Shown: piece by piece, positions 1-12,129 of the stretch
Layout of the letters: the number at the start of each line of letters is the position of its first letter
Numbering within the stretch: the first letter of the stretch is position 1
Source of the DNA: Bondarzewia mesenterica
Lineage: Eukaryota > Basidiomycota > Agaricomycetes > Russulales > Bondarzewiaceae
Length of the DNA stretch: 64,000 nucleotides
Reading direction: 5' to 3'
NCBI GenBank assembly: GCA_004802705.1
Contig: SGPL01000074.1
Span: 22,866 to 86,865 of the forward strand
The notes under the pieces: generated by a model
Told to the model about the DNA's origin: nothing
What the model saw: only the letters and a program-made list of their open reading frames with translations
Database searches by the model: none
Made by a program: the position numbers and the translations under genes

Positions 1-242
1 TTGACGGCAGTCGATTTAGCAGGCTCTTGGATGAAGAGATGGGTTTCATTTGAGGTGTCATTGTGGTATGTACTTTTGTTTGCCGGGCATCCGGTCGGGA
101 TCGTGATCCCTCTCTCCACACTTTCATGTTCATGTCCTTGTTGTCGCAATCTGCTATGCCAATTTAATATTCGTGTCTTCCAACCTTTTCTTCTACACAA
201 CATATACAACGTGGCTTGGTACTTAAATAAACGAGTTGCACG
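1..242. other. upstream region of TRM9, no gene seen
   Basis: This stretch lies before the TRM9 start codon. It has an open frame on the plus strand that runs past the TRM9 start in another frame, but its translation resembles no known family and it is probably 5' leader and promoter. Confidence 0.5.
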
Positions 243-1357
243 ATGTCTTCGTCCAACAAGGTCACCCTCACAGTGGTAGACGAAGATCCATCGCTCTACG
301 AAGCAAAGCATGTGCATGAAGTCTACGATCAGATTGCATCCCATTTCTCCTCGACACGATATAAGGTCAGTGCTCCCTGGGATACCCTCTCTCGCGTTCT
401 GGGACAAAATTAGTGCCATCACAGCCATGGCCCATCATCGCCCAATTCCTTTCCGACCTCCCTTGCGGATGGGTAGGACTTGATTCCGGTACAGGAAATG
501 GAAAATACCTTCCTCTACCCCTCGATCGTCCAGGCAGCGTTTGGACAATCGGACTTGATAGAAGTTGCAATCTACTCACTTCCGCGAGGAGTGCTGGTGG
601 GAATGATGTGCTCAGGGAAGTCGTTTGGGGAGATGTTCTTGGGAAGGGATGGAGGCGGGGAGCGTTCGTACGGTCGTCTCGATCTTTCTTAAATTCTGCC
701 ACTGATTTGTTTTTCTATTGGACCAAACAGGACTATGCTATCTCAATCGCTACAATACACCATCTAGCAACCCCAGAACGTCGTAAAGCAGCCGTGCAAG
801 TGGGTCCCAACCGGTCGAAATAATCTGTCCCTCCAACGAACTGATCAATTCCTTGTCAATAGCGATTGCTTGAATGCATTTCACCCGACCATGGTCGAGT
901 CCTCATATACGTATGGGCCATCGAGCAAGATGAACTGTCGAAAAGGACCATACCCATACATCAGCCAGAGTCCGCCGAACCTGAACGGCCTCCAACGACA
1001 AAAGGACAAGACGTATTCGTGCCTTGGATGCTGACCACCGACAAGCCTCGAGACAAAGCGAAAGGCCGGAAAGGTCCCAAGACATCATCCCATGTGAACG
1101 CACAGACAGAAAAAGTTGAGAATGCTACCACAAAGGAGATCGAGCCGAAGCAATTCGATCGTTACTACCACATGTTTGCGAAAGGAGAACTTCTGGATCT
1201 TGCTTGCCAGGTCGCGAGGGATATGGGGCTACGTATTGGGCCAAGGCCTTCTACCAAGACTGAAGGTGACAAGGAAAAGATTGTGGGGGTAGAGATCGTC
1301 CAAAGCGGTTGGGAGAGGTCCAATTACTACATTGAGATCAGGCGATGGGCGAGCTGA
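243..1357 (+). CDS. TRM9: tRNA (uracil-34) carboxymethyl methyltransferase, TRM9/ALKBH8 type
   Basis: SAM-dependent methyltransferase that makes the last methyl transfer in mcm5U/mcm5s2U at tRNA wobble position 34, with Trm112 as partner in the known family. Four exons give about 315 residues: 243-365, 425 to about 672, about 731 to 799, and about 854 to 1357. The N-terminal exon holds the family-like YEAKHVHEVYDQIASHF. Motif I reads LDSGTGNGKYL, where the family usually has D.G.GNGKY. The segment DYAISIATIHHLATPERR is the TRM9 motif IV region and HGRVLIYVWAIEQ motif V. The C-terminal YYHMFAKGEL and GWERSNYYI segments are also conserved. The start is the first ATG in frame with these motifs. 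NAC alpha converges from the right with 268 bases between the stop codons. Confidence 0.93.
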
Positions 1358-1625
1358 AGTGAAAGTGATAATTAAAGAAGGATTCTTGAAAATCGCTGTA
1401 AAGTGTTGAAACCACAAATCAAGCACCCATCAGTTGAATCAACTGACAACGAAGGTGAATATACCAAAGATATAAATTATCAAATTGGACGGATACCATG
1501 TTCGTTGTCGGCAAATTCAGGATGGAATTCATCCTCCAATATTGCAGATCAGATGACAGATGGATTGAGGGTGTGAATGCATGATACAATACGATGCTGC
1601 GAAATACGAAATCTGGATATCACAA

Positions 1626-2393
1626 TCACTCGCTGGCCGCCATGACTGCATTATCGTGTTGAAGGTGAGATGGTGGCGATTGAATGGAATGCAAAAATAC
1701 GCACTGGCATTGATGAGATCTCCCCCACTCTCCTTCAATACCCGGACGGCTTTTGCTCGTGAGCAGTTGACCTGCGCCATCACGAGCTCAATGTCTTTGG
1801 GGTCAACACCAGTCTCATCAATGGGACCCTCCTCTTCTGGAGCCTCGAGCTCAGGGATGTCATCATCATCTCGTCGCCCTCGCCACCAGCGCCGGAGCTC
1901 TCGAGGCCTGAAACTGCACCTCCGCTTTGCGCGAGCTGCTGAGCAGCATTGAGTTGTGCCTGAGCGTTCATATCCTCCATCTACAAACCCGCATACTTTA
2001 GAAAGCGATGAAAGGATAGAGCATGCAACACACCTTAGCTTCGCCGAAAACGATATAGCAGTCGCTGTTCTGCGACTTGTACACGTCAGGAGACGCGATG
2101 ACGAATAGGAACTGCATCCGCGCATTTCGTCAGTCAACGTGGAACTTGAAGTCCTCACCAATCTGACCAGCAAGACGTACATTCTTCGGTCTCCGAAGGG
2201 TGACACGCGTGATATCGGGCACCTTCTTGAGGCCCAAACTCAAGAGCGCCTTCCTAGCCTTGCGCTCCGAGCGCGACTGGATCTTTTCAAGCGCAGCGGC
2301 AGAGGTGGGATCCTCTTCATGATCGTGGTCGTGGTCATGATCATGCTCATGCTCAGAGTGGTCGGAATGAACTTCCTCAATGGTGGCGGACAT
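1626..2393 (-). CDS. EGD2: nascent polypeptide-associated complex subunit alpha (frameshift in sequence)
   Basis: Ribosome-associated NAC alpha subunit; it pairs with NAC beta at the exit tunnel and screens nascent chains. Exon 1 starts [14 protein letters not shown], carries an HD-rich acidic stretch, then the NAC domain core ([19 protein letters not shown] and [10 protein letters not shown]). The next exon holds YIVFGEAK and the next begins [18 protein letters not shown]-terminal UBA domain ([20 protein letters not shown]) follows, and after a last intron the protein ends NAIMAASE with the stop at 1626-1628. Within the third exon the frame of [10 protein letters not shown] does not connect to the frame of [14 protein letters not shown]: one base appears to be missing near 1861-1875, beside a GATGATGATGA run. 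No intron fits there, so I read it as an assembly error in an essential gene rather than true decay. Confidence 0.93.
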
Positions 2394-3036
2394 CTGCAGA
2401 AAGCGACGAGATCAGCAGTCTCATCCAAAGCATCAATATCACATCCATCGACCATGGAATCAAATTGTTGCCAGAAATTCTATGGAGCGCATGATGAAGG
2501 CTATGGTACACTCACGGTCGAAATTTTTGGGATGTAGATTTTGAGACTGTGCTCGTCGTCGTCGACAGTGATGAGGAAGGTGAGATCTGGGACTCGGCAA
2601 TTGCCGACTTAGATATTCGTTCCTGGTCGCTTCCTTTTCAGGACTCAAAGCTTCAGTTCTGGTCTTGCTCGGACTTGTTCTGTCAATATCTTCTCTTTCT
2701 CGCGAGTGCCTGATAAGAATGTTTGCATCACCTGCTAGGTCCATGTCACATTCTTTTTCGTTTGCAGTGAACTCGTCAAGCTTTGAATGACTGCCGCAGG
2801 ACGCGTTTTCCATCAGCACTACGCCGGATCTCCTCTTGTCAGTCGATGTCTCGTTCGAACTGCAGTCGTGCACGATTTCTTGGATAGGGGCCCCCGCTAC
2901 AGGCCTCATGAAAGGGAATGCCGCTGCGTCGCTCACTTCGCATGCTGATGCTATGACGACGTCATACTCTGCAGCCGTACTTTGTCTCCTTTAAAACATT
3001 CGTCGCACTAGGGGTGGTTGAGTGATCCTCTCCGTC
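2394..3036. promoter_or_regulatory. divergent intergenic region between EGD2 and the DUF1264 gene
   Basis: The two genes start head to head, so these 643 bases must hold both promoters. Minus-strand open frames inside have no recognisable product. I see no clear TATA box or repeat. Confidence 0.45.
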
Positions 3037-3994
3037 ATGGAATCGGGTAGAAACAAAGTGCCTATCACCCCCCCAGCTTTCGAGGCTGAAGGTGCAGCTA
3101 TGATGACCTTTAAGCCCATCGATGCCATCCATCAGCATATTTGTGCATTCCATGTTTATTCGTGAGCATTCCATCCACCGTTCTCGTCAACACATTTTAA
3201 TTTTTTTTTCAAAGGCATGACCGTACCCGTCACATCGAGGCGCACCATTTTTGCACTCATCTATCTCCTGACCTTCACCAGTGTATCATCTATGACTCGG
3301 ACGAACCCAATGCGAAACTCATTGGAATTGAATATATCGTTCCAGAAAAGGTACGCAAGCAGCATATCTGGGTTTACCCTTATTCAATATTGCGCAGGTC
3401 TTCAAAAGTCTTTCAGTTGACGAAAAGAAATACTGGCATTCACACCAGTACGAGGTAGGTTCTCTTGCCATCATGCCATCCTTCTCTCATGTCTGTAACC
3501 TTGATTTATTAGGTGGAGAGTGGTTTGCTTCAGTTAATGGTAAGTTGTCACCTGTACTATTACTCTTCCGTCTTCATGGTTTCTGTGTTGCTTCCAGTTC
3601 AAAGGTGTTGTTCCCGGTATGTACACTCACGCACCAGCACTTTTATTTCAAGTTTTGACTTCTGGTTATAGGAACCGCACCGAATCTCGAAAAAACTGCA
3701 ATGGTAGAGATTCAGAAGACCTACGGCAAGACCATTCATACCTGGGCGATAGATTCAACACCGGATCTGCCCCTCGGCCCTCCGTACCTTATGATGTCTT
3801 ATACTCATTTAAACCCAATCGACCCGGAAATTATGAAGAAGAGAGATGAGAGGACTGGAATTTCGACCGAAGCGACGGGGGAATTGCGCAAGTCATATTT
3901 ACCCCGGTATGAGCTTGCGGAGGGAGTGGATCAGTGGGAAAAAACCGGTAAGGCTACCGTGTTCGAGGACATGGAGACAGAAGTGTTGAAGTGA
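3037..3994 (+). CDS. oil-body-associated protein-like (DUF1264)
   Basis: A member of the DUF1264/OBAP family, best known from plant seed oil bodies and also found in fungi and bacteria; its biochemical role is unknown. Six exons are joined: 3037-3161, 3215-3350, 3398-3454, 3513-3539, 3598-3616 and the last from about 3673 to 3994. The spliced protein starts [13 protein letters not shown]. It carries the family hallmarks [65 protein letters not shown] and [12 protein letters not shown] with [13 protein letters not shown], in the usual order. The conserved histidines of EAHHFCTH and YWHSH are present. Two exons are only 27 and 19 nt. The C-terminal part ([15 protein letters not shown]) is typical of fungal members. 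There is no signal peptide or membrane segment. Confidence 0.9.
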
Positions 3995-4213
3995 CATGTA
4001 ATGGAGCTCCTCCATCCTTTGTATTCAAACGTCCATGGTCGTGTCCGTCAACACATCTCCAGGCGTGCCCAAAAGAAAGTACGGTCAATCTAAGCTTGGT
4101 CTAGTCTGAAAGCAAAGTTGTTTTCAAGCGTTACGGGTTAGTCACGTGGCGAACCCCCTGAGCCCCTGGCCAATTTCGGTCAATTGCTCAATAGGACATG
4201 CTGTTTGTCTCCC

Positions 4214-7200
4214 ATGTCGACCACAGAAGTCTCTCGCTCGTTACGGCTTCTATTAGAATTTCCTCCACAGGTCTCCCAAGCACCCTTGATTGAAGTACTT
4301 GCTCTAGTGGATAGTTTCGTCCTGGAATGCACCTCGGCCTCCGAGCCTGAACTATTGCTCTATCAGCTTGAAGAGGAACTACAGGCTATACACCGTGATG
4401 TCGTTGATCATGATTCGCTGGAGCAAACTGAGGCGTTCTTAGCCGTGCTCCGTCGTCTCATCCCGGTTCTCACCTCGACCTCCTTAATTTCAACGTGGTT
4501 CGAGCTTGTACTACGCCCAGCTCTCCGGAACCCCAAGCTTCCTGCTACAGGAATAGCTTCCGCAAAAGAATTGGTTATCGCTGCTCTGGAAAAAGTGGAC
4601 AAAAAATATTTGGATAAGCAGGGGGAGTTTCGTCGGCGTATGCTGGATTTATATCTTTTGGACGCGTTCAATGAAGGATCTGGGGAAGATGTCCTGGAAT
4701 GGGCGGAGCTTCCCGAGGAGCAGCGCGAAAGGAGAAACGTATGGAAGACCAATTTGGAGGATATATTGGTTAGATATGGGTTGGAACGACCAGAGGTAGG
4801 CATCATCCCGTTATTCCGTCAGACAACAGGATGAATTGCGTGCCAGGATTTTTTGACGCAAATATTCTTGTGTTTCGGCTCCCCTTCTTCTCGCTTGCAA
4901 TTGTTCAACCTTTTGAATCGCTATACCTCCCAACCATCATTCGAAACGCACGCATCCGTTCTAGCAGCTCACCCCCTCATGTCTAGCATCCTCACATCTC
5001 TCCTTGTCGACAATTCCACAACTGCGTGCACAATCGGTTTGTCCGTCCTCACGAAACTCCTCCCCATATTCGCCGTCAAGGTTTCCGAAAATCTTAAGCC
5101 AATGCTTCCACAATTATTCGCCATCCTGGCACGCATTCTCTGCTGGCGAGAACGCCAGCCGACTAGCGCTTTAGCCCCTCAAGAGGACGAAGGTACATAC
5201 TCTGATACCACTCAGGAAGATCCCGACGAAGTCACACGACAAGCGTTGAAGGGCAATACTACACTTGACATACGTCCAGATCTCGAATGGCAGAGACTAG
5301 AACTGACCTTTCTGTCAACTGCCTCTCCTGCCCCATTGCCTCACAGGTTCTTCACATTCCTATACTATCTGTTCCCTTGCAACCTGTTATCTTTCCTACG
5401 AGGACCTGCAGAATACCTCACAGAAAAGGGATTCCAGAGCCCGTACTTGGTAGACTGGGATGATGCTCTGGATCATGATCAAATCAAGACGAAAAGCGAG
5501 GTACGTCTATTTTGTTTTCCATGCGATTTGACGCTGAATACGATAGCCCTTCTCAGGTCTTACTTCGACAACATATAACACATCCGCTTATCATCTGGCG
5601 CAATGCGACGACTGAGCTCACCAGTCCTGACTTCTTCGCGCGGTACGATGTACCGCGAGTCATAGCGGAATGCATGCGTCTTGAAGTTCACAACTCGCGT
5701 GCTGAGCAGTCAGCTCGCATTACTCCTGACGGTTGTATCGAGGCTGATGGCGAGGGTAATGCCCCCCTATCTTCCGATGGTCATGGGCAGGAGACTTCGC
5801 AAGCTAGTGCGGACGCTTTGGCGGAGAACAAAACTACTGTTCCACCCTTTGCTCTTGCACCTAATGGCAAGATCAAAGTTTCGCTGCAAGACATGGTCAA
5901 TACATCTATTGCGCTCAAATCTAATGTCGAGATCGAGGTTGCAAATCCTATGCCAGTATGGCCATATTCACTCTTCTCTGCTGATGCCGCTTCGCCTTCC
6001 ATGCGCAGCGAACCTTTGCCTGAGGATTCAAGCACTGCGCCTCCGGAGCACGAGGACAAGGTGCCATCGCACGTAGCGCAGGCCATCTCGGGTTTGCAGC
6101 GCGAGGTTCTGCTCCTGCGGAACGAACTCAACTTCGAACTATGGCTTACGCGGGAGAATATGAAACAGATCGGGAGATGGTATGAGCAGCGAATCCTGAG
6201 CCGAAATGCGGAGATTGAGAGGCAGGGATTGGTGCGCATCCTTCCATTTTGTTAATTTTTGGAGTACGAGGCAGGATCTGATGCTGTGTCGACATTGGCA
6301 GCACAACGCGCTTCGCGAGTATAAAGCTCAGGTCGCGCGTCTGCAGCGGCAGCTCAAGGACCAGAAAGAACAAGCGGATATGGCGAAGCAAAAATACGCT
6401 GACTGGAACGCGGAGTTGCACCAGAAGCTTCGTGATCTTCGAGAACAGAAAAGATCTTGGGATCTTGAGACTGCGTCTTTGCGGGAGGCTGAGAAAGAAG
6501 TTCGAGTGCGTCATTCCTTCTTAGCCTGTTCTTCTAGCGTATACAATGAAGTGATTCAATTCTCAGGCTCAACTCGCGGCGCAAGGGAAGTCGCTGGCAG
6601 AAGAGGTTAACAAGGTCTTCCAGCTGGAGAGCTACATCAAGGAGAATGCACATAAAGTGGATAGACTCAAGGATTACGAGCAGCGCATCGAACAGCTGAC
6701 TACTTTGCAAAAACTGTGGTAAACCTGCTTCGCCCCGTGTTCATGCAGCCTTTGACAGTTTCCCCTGTAGGGACGTGGACATACAAAAGTACAAGAGTCA
6801 AACGGAAATGGTCAAAAGCGTGCTCAGCAAGTACAAGAAAATGGAGCTGCGGCTCGAAACATACGAGGAGACGCATGCACAGATGGAAGAAAACGCGCGG
6901 TATGTCATTGTCATCGCCTGTCCCTCTTATCAGACGCTGACCTTCGTACGCTCAGTGCATCACGGCGCCAAATACAAACGCTCGAGGCAAAATTGGTTCT
7001 CTTGAACCAGTTTAAACACCGCCCACAGCTGACGACAATGGATGCTGCCTACATTGAGAGGGCATCTGACCTGCATAAGGAGAACGCGAGGCTGCGCCAG
7101 GAAAACGAAGATTTGAGAGATGAGATTGAGGAGGTGAAGGAGATGGTAGAAATCCTAAGGGTTCAGGTTAGCGGAAGCCCTGGTATTTTGGCTGAAGTTG

Positions 7201-7241
7201 GCAGGCATAGCCCAAATATCGGAAGTCCGCTGTTGTTGTAA
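4214..7241 (+). CDS. TSC1: hamartin (TSC1 family)
   Basis: Hamartin is the scaffold subunit of the TSC1-TSC2 complex, which restrains TORC1 by acting as a GAP platform for Rheb; it acts on lysosomal/vacuolar membranes. Seven exons give about 890 residues. The N-terminal half is the helical hamartin core (for example VLRRLIPVLTSTSLISTWFE and SARE-like helices to about residue 400). A middle low-complexity segment follows. The C-terminal third is a long coiled coil (REYKAQVARLQRQLKDQKEQ and ENARLRQENEDLRDEIEEVK) ending GSPLLL. Introns have normal GT-AG ends; the exon after KTKSE begins VLLRQHITHPLIIWRN. The start is the ATG at 4214; the upstream frame is open but has no ATG. The presence of TSC1 suggests a TSC-Rheb-TORC1 route in this fungus. 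Confidence 0.85.
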
Positions 7242-7388
7242 GGGACGTGTAGGTGGTAGGATCTCGCAGACGATCAAATTGGTTGTATAATATCATCGTT
7301 GTATTTTTACATCTACTCTACGTCTTCTTGTTTTCTTTTTTTTCCCGACCTGTTGTCGTATGTCCATGTCAGGAAAGGCAATCGCTTC

Positions 7389-7403
7389 AGAACATTCTCG
7401 AAG
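7389..7403. promoter_or_regulatory. heat-shock element (distal) of HSP90
   Basis: The sequence reads gGAAcaTTCtcGAAg, a perfect three-unit nGAAnnTTCnnGAAn element for Hsf1, about 215 bases upstream of the HSP90 ATG. The match is read directly; function is inferred from the well-known heat-shock control of HSP90. Confidence 0.75.
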
Positions 7404-7446
7404 TACTAGGATCCGTGGGAATGTATAGTCTCTCGAGGACGCGCGT

Positions 7447-7461
7447 CGAAACTTCCAGAAC
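7447..7461. promoter_or_regulatory. heat-shock element (proximal) of HSP90
   Basis: The sequence reads cGAAacTTCcaGAAc, a second perfect three-unit element, about 157 bases before the HSP90 ATG and 58 bases downstream of the first. Confidence 0.78.
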
Positions 7462-7617
7462 GTAAATCTGGACAGATACAAAAGGACCATCCTCCTCATC
7501 GCTCGCTATCTTTGAGTCTCAGCCCCTTTAACATCTCACTTTTTCATCTCGTTACACCTCGTTCGTATCCAACCCATTCTGGTTTCGCATTTTCCCTAAT
7601 CATCTGTCAGAAACAAA

Positions 7618-10122
7618 ATGTCCGCTGAGCCAGAAAGCTTCGGATTCCAGGCCGAGATTAGCCAGTTGCTTGACTTGATCATCAGTGCGTTTGGGCTCGT
7701 GTATATGTCGGTGGCTTTGTATTGACCTCGCTTCGTAGACACCTTCTACTCCAACAAGGAGATCTTCTTGCGTGAGCTGATCTCTAACGGATCCGATGCT
7801 CTCGATAAAATCCGCTACGCCTCCCTCACGGATCCCTCCGTTCTCGATACCGAGAAGGATCTTTACATCCGCATCACCCCCGACAAGGAGAACAAGGTCC
7901 TTTCCATCCGTGATACTGGTATTGGTATGACCAAGGCCGACATGGTTAACAACCTTGGTACCATCGCCAAATCCGGCACGAAAGTGAGTGGCATCGTGCT
8001 ACATTTTCAATAGGCGGTTCTCAATGCTTTGCTTTTTATAGGGCTTCATGGAGGCACTCAGCTCTGGCGCCGACATCTCCATGATCGGTCAATTCGGTGT
8101 CGGTTTTTACTCGGCGTACCTCGTTGCTGAGCGGGTGCAGGTCATTTCGAAGCACAATGACGACGAGCAGTACATTTGGGAGTCTGCCGCCGGTGGTACC
8201 TTCACCATTACGCTCGACACCGTTAACCCCCCTCTTGGCCGTGGAACCGAGATTCGTCTCTACCTTAAGGAGGATCAGACCGAGTACCTTGAGGAGAAGC
8301 GCATCAAGGATGTCGTGAAAAAGCACTCCGAGTTCATCTCCTACCCCATCCAGCTCGTTGTTACGAAAGAGGTTGAGAAGGTATGTTTTTCTGTCGTCGG
8401 TTCGCACGTAGGTTATTGTTCTGACCTGCCTTACAGGAGGTTGAAGACGAGGAGGAGGCCAAGGAAGAGGAGGAGGGTGAGAAGTCTAAGATCGAGGAGG
8501 TCGATGAAGAGGCTGAGAAGCCCGAGAAGAAGACCAAGAAAATCAAGGAGTCGACTCAGGTCAACGAGGAGCTTAACAAGACCAAGCCGATCTGGACTCG
8601 TAACCCGAACGAGATCACCCAGGAGGAGTATGCCGCCTTCTACAAGAGCTTGACTAACGACTGGGAAGACCATCTTGCTGTTAAGCACTTCTCCGTTGAG
8701 GGTCAGCTTGAGTTCAAGGCCATCCTCTATGTTCCCAAGCGGTAGGTCGCATCGCTAACTCGTCTACTTCAAACTGTCTGATTATTTTCATTCAGGGCGC
8801 CCTTCGACCTCTTCGAGACGAAGAAGAAGCGTAATAACATCAAGCTCTACGTCCGCCGCGTGTTCATCATGGATGACTGCGAGGACCTTATTCCCGAGTA
8901 CCTGAACTTCGTCAAGGGTATCGTCGACTCCGAGGACTTGCCCCTGAACATCTCCCGTGAGACATTGCAGCAGAACAAGATTCTCAAGGTCATCCGCAAG
9001 CATATCGTCAAGAAGTGCATGGACCTCTTCTCTGAAATCGCGGAAGACAAGGACAACTTCACCAAGTTCTACGAGGCGTTCGGCAAGAACATCAAGCTCG
9101 GTATCCACGAGGATGCGCAGAACCGCAGCAAGCTGGCTGAGTTCCTCCGCTTCTACTCCACCAAGGCGATCGACGAGACCATCTCGCTCAAGGGTAGGTT
9201 TGCCGATTCTTCGTGTCCTTGCTCTTCCTAACTGTTTGGGCCATCAGATTACATCACTCGCATGCCTGAGGTGCAGAAATCGATCTACTACCTCACTGGT
9301 GAATCGCTCGCTGCCATCAAGGACTCACCATTCCTTGAGGTTCTGAAGAAGAGGGGATTCGAGGTCCTCCTCCTCGTTGATCCCATCGACGAATACGCCT
9401 TCACCCAATTGAAGGAATTTGATGGCCACAAGCTTATTTCCGTTTCGAAGGAGGGTCTTGAACTGGAGGAGACCGATGAGGAGAAGAAGGCACGTGAGGA
9501 GGAGGCGAAGCAGTTCGAGGACCTCTGCAAGGTCATCAAGGACGCTCTGGGCGATAAGGTCGAGAAGGTCGTCCTTTCGAACCGTATCACCGACTCTCCT
9601 TGCGTCCTGGTTACTGGCCAGTTCGGTTGGTCATCAAACATGGTTCGTATCTTTTTCCCCTTGTCGAGTATGACATATTCTCATTGGCTTGGTACATTTA
9701 TAGGAGCGTATCATGAAGGCACAGGCTCTGCGCGATTCTTCAATGTCGTCGTATATGGCATCGAAGAAGACGCTCGAGCTTAACCCCTCGCACCCCATTA
9801 TCAAGGAGCTCAAGCGCAAGGTTGCCGAGGACAAGGCTGACAAGTCGGTCCGCGACCTCACGTACCTGCTCTTTGAGACCGCCCTTCTCACCTCTGGGTT
9901 CTCGTTGGAGGAGCCCACGTCCTTTGCTAAGCGCATCCATCGTATGATCTCGTGAGTCTTCCCGGCCTGCTCTTGCGTGGACTGTGTTTCCTGACTTTAG
10001 ATATTTCCAGGCTCGGCCTTGACGTTGACGAGGAAGAAGAGTCAGCACCCGCTGCTGCCAGTGAAGATGTTCCTCCACCGCTGGAGGGCGCGTCAACGTC
10101 GGCGATGGAGGAGATCGACTAG
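7618..10122 (+). CDS. HSP90: heat shock protein 90 (cytosolic)
   Basis: ATP-dependent cytosolic chaperone for kinases, receptors and other clients. The spliced protein of about 700 residues has the GHKL ATPase domain first ([43 protein letters not shown]), then an acidic and lysine-rich linker at about residues 210-265. The middle domain follows ([44 protein letters not shown]), then the C-terminal dimerisation domain with [11 protein letters not shown]. About seven short introns interrupt it. The protein ends MEEID instead of the usual MEEVD that binds TPR co-chaperones. The start ATG at 7618 gives [15 protein letters not shown], the usual N-terminus, and is preceded by an AAA context. Two perfect heat-shock elements lie upstream. 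The codons are strongly C-ending, as expected for a highly expressed gene. Confidence 0.98.
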
Positions 10123-11099
10123 ACATCTCATGACGCATCATGGTTCACTGCATTGGTCCTTGTCTTTTTTCTGTACTGCGCTTTGGTCGACTTGCTTCTG
10201 TTTTTCTGTTTACGCTGCATTTTACGCTCTCCATAAAGTCATTCATGTGTGTTTAGCTGACATCAATCAAAAAATTCTCTCATTGGCTAGCTTGTTATGT
10301 GGGATACAATATTGTCATGACTCGCTGTGTGAAATGCGCGGGCGTTGCATGTGGACGTAGAGTGCCTGCCATCACGCCATGTCCACAAAAGCGGGCGCTA
10401 TGTGCCTATACTTGGAGACGCTGGATCACCACCCGGTTGTTGCGATTGTGGCCAAGTCAATATATACACAGCTTCGGCGGCATACCTAATTTGACACTCC
10501 AAAATCCTCCCAACATTCCCACTGCGGCGGCTGTTCGACATGTACATGACTCGGACTGGTTCCCAGAGACCATGGGCATGTCGGCGTCTGCATCAGTATC
10601 ACAGATCACAAAAGATACGTGATGCGAGGTGGTGGATGTCTGGACAATAAAGGACGTCCATGGCCCATGGGCAGGGTACGTTTCCGAATACAACAGGCGA
10701 GGGCTACGGCAGATGCCCGAAACGACGAATGGTGCATGGGTTATTGCAGATACTCGCGAGGAGCGTCCTTGGGAATCAATTTGAGTTGATGTGAAGCTGG
10801 GCGTGTCGTAAATGGGACGCGCCGCAGACGCGCACGCGAGGCTCGCGTCGCAACGGGGCCGGGCTGGAGAGAGGGACGGATTGGGAGCGAGTCGCGAGTC
10901 AGCCAGGTGCAGGCCTTTTTAGGCGGTGTTAGTCACTGCGCCGTCCTCTCTTCATTGTTCGCTCCATCTGATTCACGACCCGTTCCCCCCTTATATACTT
11001 TACAGTCTTCCTTCTAACGCGTCTTAAAGCCCTCGAAACGTCCTTTTATTCTCTGTATCATTATTTGCCATACGCCCGCTGCCCATATTCGCCCCCGCA
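10123..11099. other. intergenic region after HSP90
   Basis: The first part is HSP90 3' untranslated sequence. The GC-rich stretch from about 10780 to 11060 probably holds the promoter and pyrimidine-rich leader of the next plus-strand gene. I see no further coding sequence. Confidence 0.4.
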
Positions 11100-12129
11100 A
11101 TGGTCCCCATCGTCGCGCCTCAACCTCGCCGACCGCGCTCTGACACGCCCCTATTGCAATCCGCGTTCTCGCTCTCCCATCTGTCCCCAGAGGACCCCTT
11201 CATCGTCAGTCCCTCGTTTTTCGGCTGCGATCGGCCCCATTGACTGACAATCGCACCTCAGTGCCTCACGCCCAAGCGGAAGCCTTTGCAGTCTGCGTTC
11301 TCTCTCCAGTCGCCTCAACTCATGTCCCCATTTCGCATCCAGGATCNTGGCAAGCGTTTTTTTAGTATGTCTTTTTTTTTTCTGTTATCCCCATTGGGAC
11401 CCGTAGCTCATAGATTTTACCTGAAGATGTCCAAATCCCCCACTCCCTGTAGCTCTATCAAGAGGCAATCTGCCCTCCTCCCAGCTCACCGCAGATCCCC
11501 ACGGCGACGTCGTCACACCTCCTCCGTCAAGTGCCCTTTTCCCGCCCCCCGTTCCACAGCTTTCGATGACCTTCCATGGATTGGGCTCCTTGCGTCCCCA
11601 CCATTGACGCACAATGCCTGGGACATCGCAGACCTGTCCCAGTTCTCCGTCGAGGACGCCCGCTCCATCTCGACCATTCCAGACGGCCCCGGTCCCATTC
11701 GGCGTCGCAAGACGTCGTCGTCACGCGCTGCCGCCCGCGTGCGCTCTTCGCCCATCCGCGCACCGCAGCAGCCCAGGTCTCTTTCAGCCCTTCTGAGCGC
11801 ACGCGACAGGGACGTCACGGCACCCCGCACACCTCCCCCGCGATTCCCGCACCCCTCACAGGTTACCTTCCATAAGTTGATGCCTGTCGTGACGCCGTGT
11901 CTCTCATCAGAAGTCCGCCTCTGACGCCTCCGCTCCGAACAACGGGGCGCCCATCTTACGCCCGCCGCCCGCCGCTCGACACCCGTTCTCCCGCTTCCCT
12001 GCGTTCTCGCATATAATTTATATTCGCTTTCGGATTTCGGATTTCGACTTTCGACTTTCGATGACGCGAATGGCCTCGTTCGCACGTCGCACACGACCCT
12101 TCTTCGCTCCCCCTCAATTTCCAACCTGA
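11100..12129 (+). CDS. hypothetical Pro/Ser/Arg-rich protein
   Basis: I do not recognise this protein. A coherent model has four exons joined in one frame. Exon 1 from ATG 11100 gives MVPIVAPQPRRPRSDTPLLQ. A second exon contains PLQSAFSLQSPQLMSPFRIQ, and after an intron ending about 11407 a long exon carries AFDDLPWIGLLASPP and DIADLSQFSVEDARSIS. The last exon starts KSASDASAPNNGAP. The motif QSAFSL occurs in both exon 1 and exon 2, a small internal repeat. If the last intron is retained, the frame stops at 11924 instead. The product is rich in Pro, Ser and Arg and looks disordered. One N at 11347 leaves a residue unknown. A long open frame on the opposite strand is its shadow. Confidence 0.45.
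12026..12062. repeat. short tandem repeat of TTTCGGA/TTTCGAC heptamers
   Basis: About five head-to-tail copies of a 7-base unit (TTTCGGA twice, then TTTCGAC-like units). It falls inside the last exon of the preferred model for the upstream gene and makes that C-terminus less certain. Confidence 0.7.

Noticed and set aside
2460..2936. 158-codon minus-strand open frame upstream of NAC alpha
   Set aside because: No motif; lies in the divergent promoter between NAC alpha and the DUF1264 gene.
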